Source: Gordionus sp. m RMFG-2023
Taxonomy: Eukaryota; Nematomorpha; Gordioida; Chordodea; Parachordodidae
Direction: 5' to 3'
Assembly: GCF_954871325.1 (NCBI RefSeq)
Contig: NC_088779.1
Coordinates: 12,030,846 to 12,094,845 of the forward strand
Length of the DNA: 64,000 nucleotides
Shown here: positions 59,594 to 64,000 of the stretch, one piece after another
How the letters are laid out: each line of letters begins with the position of its first letter
Position numbering within the stretch: the stretch's first letter is position 1
Notes under the pieces: generated by a model
What the model saw: the letters and a program-made list of their open reading frames with translations, nothing else
Databases searched by the model: none
Told to the model about the DNA's origin: nothing
Program-made: the position numbers and the translations under genes

Positions 59594-59874
59594 TATATTT
59601 TATATATAATTATTTTAGCAAATTCTTATTAGAGGAAATATTTAAGCTACAGTTGATATATAACATTAGATAATTTTAAAAGGCTCTTAATAAATTAATT
59701 ATAATATAAGGTAGTTGTAAAAAAAAGTTCGGCAGTACTTATGTGCGACAGAGCTTACTATAACTTGTGAAAATCTCACAAAAAACGGGCAGCACTTCCG
59801 GGCTACAAAGCTCTTATTAGACCTTATTGTGAAAATCGCTTATTGATAGGAAACTTTGGTAATCCCCTTTTTAT

Positions 59875-60140
59875 ATTCAACCGCCTCACTTAAGAGGACT
59901 TAGGTATTTTTTTTTATATATTCAACTGCCTCACTTAAGAGGACTTAGGTATTCTTTTTTTTTATATTCAACTGCCTCACTTAAGAGGACTTAGGTATCC
60001 TTTTTTTTTATATTTAACTGCCTCAATTAAGAGGACTTAGGTATCCTTTTTTTTATATATATTCAACTGCCTCACTTAAGAGGACTTAGGTATCCTTTTT
60101 TTTATATATATTCAACTGCCTCACTTATGAGGACTTAGGT
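59875..60140. repeat. Minisatellite, six ~45-bp units
   Basis: The unit TTCAACTGCCTCACTTAAGA then GGACTTAGGTATCC, followed by a T run and TATA, is repeated six times with small changes. Each unit centres on CTTAAG within a partly self-complementary stretch. It lies in the right half of the hAT element at 58124-61049. Confidence 0.95.
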
Positions 60141-61057
60141 AAAACGACACAAAATTTAAAGACTAAATAATTTATTTATTAATAATAATTTTTTTACAAC
60201 TATTTTCAAATACAAATTAGTATAGATCGGGCAAAAAGAAATATAATAATTTCCAATTTTTTAAAGCACAATAATATATTAAAATAAAAATACGCGTGTG
60301 TCTTTTAAACCAAAAAATAAAAATAATAATAAATTTTTCCTTTTTTATGTCTTTTATATCTTGCGCATTTTGTAAAATAAATAAATATTTATTAATAATC
60401 TATATTTTTGATAATCATGACTTGACAAAATAAGTCATATTAGAAAATAAACTAATTTTAAAAATACATAAATATCACAATCAAGTAAGGATAAATATTT
60501 ATTAAAGATAATGAATAAAATATAACTAGTATATTTTTTTTAGAGATGCTATTTAGCCATATACTCCGAATATAAGCTATATTTAAAACAACACAGAAAA
60601 TAACCTGCAAATTCTAAGAAATCATTTGATTTAATTTTTTTTTTTATTTGCAAATTTTCAACTCCCATTAAATATATTGCTCTCCCTTCCCTGTTTAAGC
60701 TATTAATGGGCAAAAACTAATATTAAAATCCCTGGTTATTATAATTAATTCATTAATAAATATTTTATTAATTATTGCAAATATTCATTCTTATATGTGT
60801 ATGCTATGTTCTTCACAAATAAATAATAAAAACTGTATTTTATAAACTAATCTAATTTAATTGATAATGATAATTTAAAAATATCTTGTATTTAAGATAC
60901 TCTAATTTAGTAAAAGATACAAGTATCTTTTATCTTGTATCTTTTTGATATTTTGAAAAAGATACTAGTATCTGTATCTTAGATTCATTTTTTTATAAAG
61001 AATCTGTATCTGTACAAGATTCTTTTTCTGGAGGACCTGCCTAACTCTGCTAACAGA

Positions 61058-64000
61058 AAGTATCCAACCATATTTAAGTCAATGACCAATATGTAAAATT
61101 TGTGAAGAAATCCGAAATGAATGGATAAAATGATTTACCAAAAAAAGTTAAAAATATCAATCTCAAGGAATCTTTTAGATGCTAATTCTCAATCACAAAA
61201 TCATTTGGATATATTTTTAAAAAAATCACGGTAATTAAACATCAAATCTATCTAAAATGTTCAGTAAAATACTGTTTTAGCCATATCAAATGATGTCTAA
61301 AATCTTGATTAGTGGCGATTCTAAATAGAAATTTTGTTGGTAATAATAGAGGAATAATTCAAATTTTAATCAACTCTTTGATGTGCAGTTTTATAAAATG
61401 AATGCCTTCCTCTTTTGGCTTGCTTGGACTAGAAAAAAACGGAACATTATTTTTTCTTTTTAAATATTTTATTGATAAAATCTTATATATTCAATATTGT
61501 TGAAATATGTATACATTTAAAAAGAAATGCTAGACTAGTAAATATATTTGAGTATTTTATTAGTTAATGTTACAAATATAAGCTCAAATAAATTCATGAA
61601 AAAAAATTAATCTTTAAGCTTGGCCACTAAATCAAAAAATTGAATCAGGAATAAATTTTAAATCGAAATTTTTCTTTACAATGAATCAATGTATACAATA
61701 GTTAGTATGAAATATAATTTTAAGAAAAAATCCACAAAATCATCTATTTTACAAATATTACAATTTAAAGGGAAAAAATCTACAGTCTAATATATATTTT
61801 ACAACAAATATAATATAAAAACGTGTAAATTTGGATAATATAATTGAAAAATTAATATTATTTATCATCCATGTGCATATTTATTATAATAAATTTCAAA
61901 TTACAATTACCTATAAATTTTTTGTAATTGATTATAAATTCTAATTCCTTTTCTAAAAACGGTAATTAATTACTAATTACATGAAACGTGATTTTCTAGA
62001 GTAATAATTACAATTTATTTTATAATAAAATTAAAATTGCAATCAAATTCTGTGTTACAAAATGAAATATTATTTATGATGTCTAAATATAAATAGATAT
62101 GGGCATTATTATTTGAAGTTCTTTTCTACCCTAATCAACAAATGATATAGAATACATTTTTAACTAATATTTAAAAAATACGTATAACTTTTTTTAAAAA
62201 TATCTATTTTTTAAACATGTAATTTAAATGTGTTCTATAATACTTATTTAGGAAGGAATAATCTTTTTTCAGGTGCTGATAAAGAAGAACAATGCTTTAG
62301 ATTTATAATAAAATTTACAATTAAATTATTAGTCATTTGATAACTGAAAATAAATTCTGGCAAAATTTGTTGAATATTTGCTTTTGATTATTCCGTATAA
62401 AAAAATTTTTAAATGATTAAATTGTGTTAACATAGAAGAATGTTTTTTGTAGAGGAAAAATATTAAAATTTAATATACTTTCATATGTTTTAGGAAATTA
62501 CTGGTGGCTTGATTATGGTCCTTTACGATTTGATCTCAAAGTACACCAACAGCGCTTGTAGTTTTATCTGTTATTTTAAAAAAATTTGGATTACATTTGT
62601 TAGATTTATCTTTTACTGATTGTAAGATTGTAGCAATTATTGGACTTATTGTCAGAGTCCAAGGTAAAAGATTGTAATTAATTATAATTACTAACTTCTT
62701 TTTAAGATGTAATTAATTACAGTTACTTATCACAAAAAATACATTGTAGTCATAGAATTAATTAGATATGATTAAATACTGCCCAACCTAGTTATTAGTT
62801 AAAATTGATCTATTTTTAGTTATTTTTCTGAAATAATTTAGCATATTTTATTTAGTTTTTTTGGTGATTAATTTTAAGAAATTTGTGAATTGACTTATTT
62901 TAAACTCAGTTCACAAGCGAGAAGCATAGCGTATATCTGGGAACTCGCCATATGTTTTGAATCCAATGTAGCATGTACATTCTTAATATTATCTATTTTA
63001 GTTATAATTCCATTATGCCATTTGTATTTATTGATTGGAAAATATATTAAATTTTGAAAAAAATTATATATTTTTAAAAAGATGGGGAAAAGAAGTATTA
63101 TTATAAGCAGGTATCCGAACAGAAAAATATCGGTTCAGATTCGGATAAAACTAACGGTTAAAGTTTAGATCCGGTCCTAAAATATCGGTTCGGTTCGAAC
63201 CATTAAAAACTGGTTTGAAAACTTTTGTATACAAAAATACTACATTTCGATTTGTCATTTATAATACTATATGATATAATTTATATATTGGATTCAAAAA
63301 AAGAAGAAAAAAAATTAATATGTTATAAATTGAAAAGTTTATAAAAATTGTGCACTTATAATTAAAATTGATTGATATAATCTTTAAAACAAATCAGATA
63401 TAATTAGAATTTAGCAATATACTTGTAATAACTATTAATTTATAAGCACAAAATCACGAGGCTCTTATCGATTCACAGGTTAGAATATTAGCTCATATCA
63501 GTATTTACACCAATCTTAGCTATTTTTTCTTATTTTGCTAACAATACATTTTTCTTTAAATTTTCTACAAAATTGAAGTAATAAATACCCACTAATTTAG
63601 ATAATTTACAGAATTAATACTTGCAGAAATTTAGCTGACTTCAAGCCATAATTTTTATTTGGTTTGGCATGATATAATTTTTCCAATTTTTTTTTTACCA
63701 ATAATTTTTCTATCAAACAAATACTAATTATGATTTGTTATAAATTTCAGAATTATTCTTGGCTCACTTCACACTTAAAGCATGACATCTTTTCATTTTT
63801 TTTACTTAGTTTCTCTTTTGTGATTCGTAAAACTTATTGAATTAATAAGTACTTAGAAATTTAATTAACGCAAACAGATATTTACACCTATATTTCAATT
63901 TTAGCATGATGCCAATTTTTACAATTTTATCTTATTTGATGGACTAAATTAGTATATAATTAAGCCATAATGACCAAAATATTGTTGTTATTTATACTGT
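61058..64000. other. AT-rich right edge, no gene named
   Basis: No known family was recognised. The only coding-looking piece is 62542-62663 (+): between AG and GT, a frame reads TPTALVVLSVILKKFGLHLL then DLSFTDCKIVAIIGLIVRVQ. It could be one exon of a gene continuing past the window, or chance. GGTTCGGTTCG motifs at 63110-63225 resemble the hAT-like ends at 34432. The rest is intergenic or intronic DNA. Confidence 0.35.

Larger units (their letters stand above)
58124..61049 (+). mobile_element. hAT element with GTATCTTAGATAC-type subterminal repeats
   Basis: Starts CAGAGTTGGACAGTACC and ends CCTGCCTAACTCTG, with an exact 8-bp duplication CTAACAGA at 58116-58123 and 61050-61057. Both ends are packed with AAGATACAAG / CTTGTATCTT motifs, likely transposase binding sites. 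Inside lie a BED-finger ORF (58531-58773), a second hAT element (about 58878-59593) and a minisatellite (59875-60140). Most of its own transposase is missing. Confidence 0.92.

Noticed and set aside
59875-60140. Regular repeats with partly palindromic units, resembling a CRISPR array.
   Set aside because: There are no unique spacers; the units are contiguous apart from T/A runs, the host is a eukaryote, and they lie inside a transposon.

Overview
This is a very AT-rich piece of a eukaryotic nuclear chromosome. Four host genes of animal type are split by GT-AG introns and are embedded in many layers of transposable elements. The introns fall into two classes: a minimal class of about 35-60 bp and long ones swollen by transposons. 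The transposons (RTE-type LINE, Tc1/mariner, several hAT families including a ZMYM/DUF4371-like one, Ty3/gypsy fragments) suggest an invertebrate metazoan or close relative. I cannot narrow it further from sequence alone.

Layout. 1-3.4 kb: minisatellites and AT-rich DNA with transposon ends. 3.5-18.7 kb (+): MND1, a meiotic recombination factor, readable as six exons giving 205 residues. Its intron 4 is 13.2 kb and holds a Tc1 element split by an 8-kb hAT element, which itself carries an LTR retroelement and an RTE LINE; a second hAT remnant and small inverted-repeat elements follow. 18.7-21.3 kb: intergenic, with two TA-flanked MITEs. 21.4-45.2 kb (or 45.9 kb) (+): POLD1, the catalytic subunit of DNA polymerase delta, in at least 25 exons; its 7.1-kb intron 3 carries hAT elements and a gag-like retroelement fossil. 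46.2-47.2 kb (-): CRLS1 (cardiolipin synthase), six exons, complete, ending tail to tail with POLD1. 47.8-56.8 kb (+): TRMT6 (non-catalytic subunit of tRNA m1A58 methyltransferase), head to head with CRLS1 across about 570 bp; its 7.6-kb intron 5 carries a deleted hAT element and a rearranged Ty3/gypsy fossil. 58.1-61.0 kb: another hAT element with a second hAT and a minisatellite inside. 61-64 kb: AT-rich DNA with no gene I can name.

The four host genes do not form a pathway (meiotic strand exchange, DNA replication, mitochondrial lipid synthesis, tRNA modification). The one arrangement likely to matter functionally is the shared upstream region of CRLS1 and TRMT6. I found no defence system, CRISPR array, rRNA or confident tRNA gene. 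The most distinctive feature is the stack of datable nested insertions, with perfect or near-perfect target-site duplications, inside an otherwise intact MND1 reading frame.
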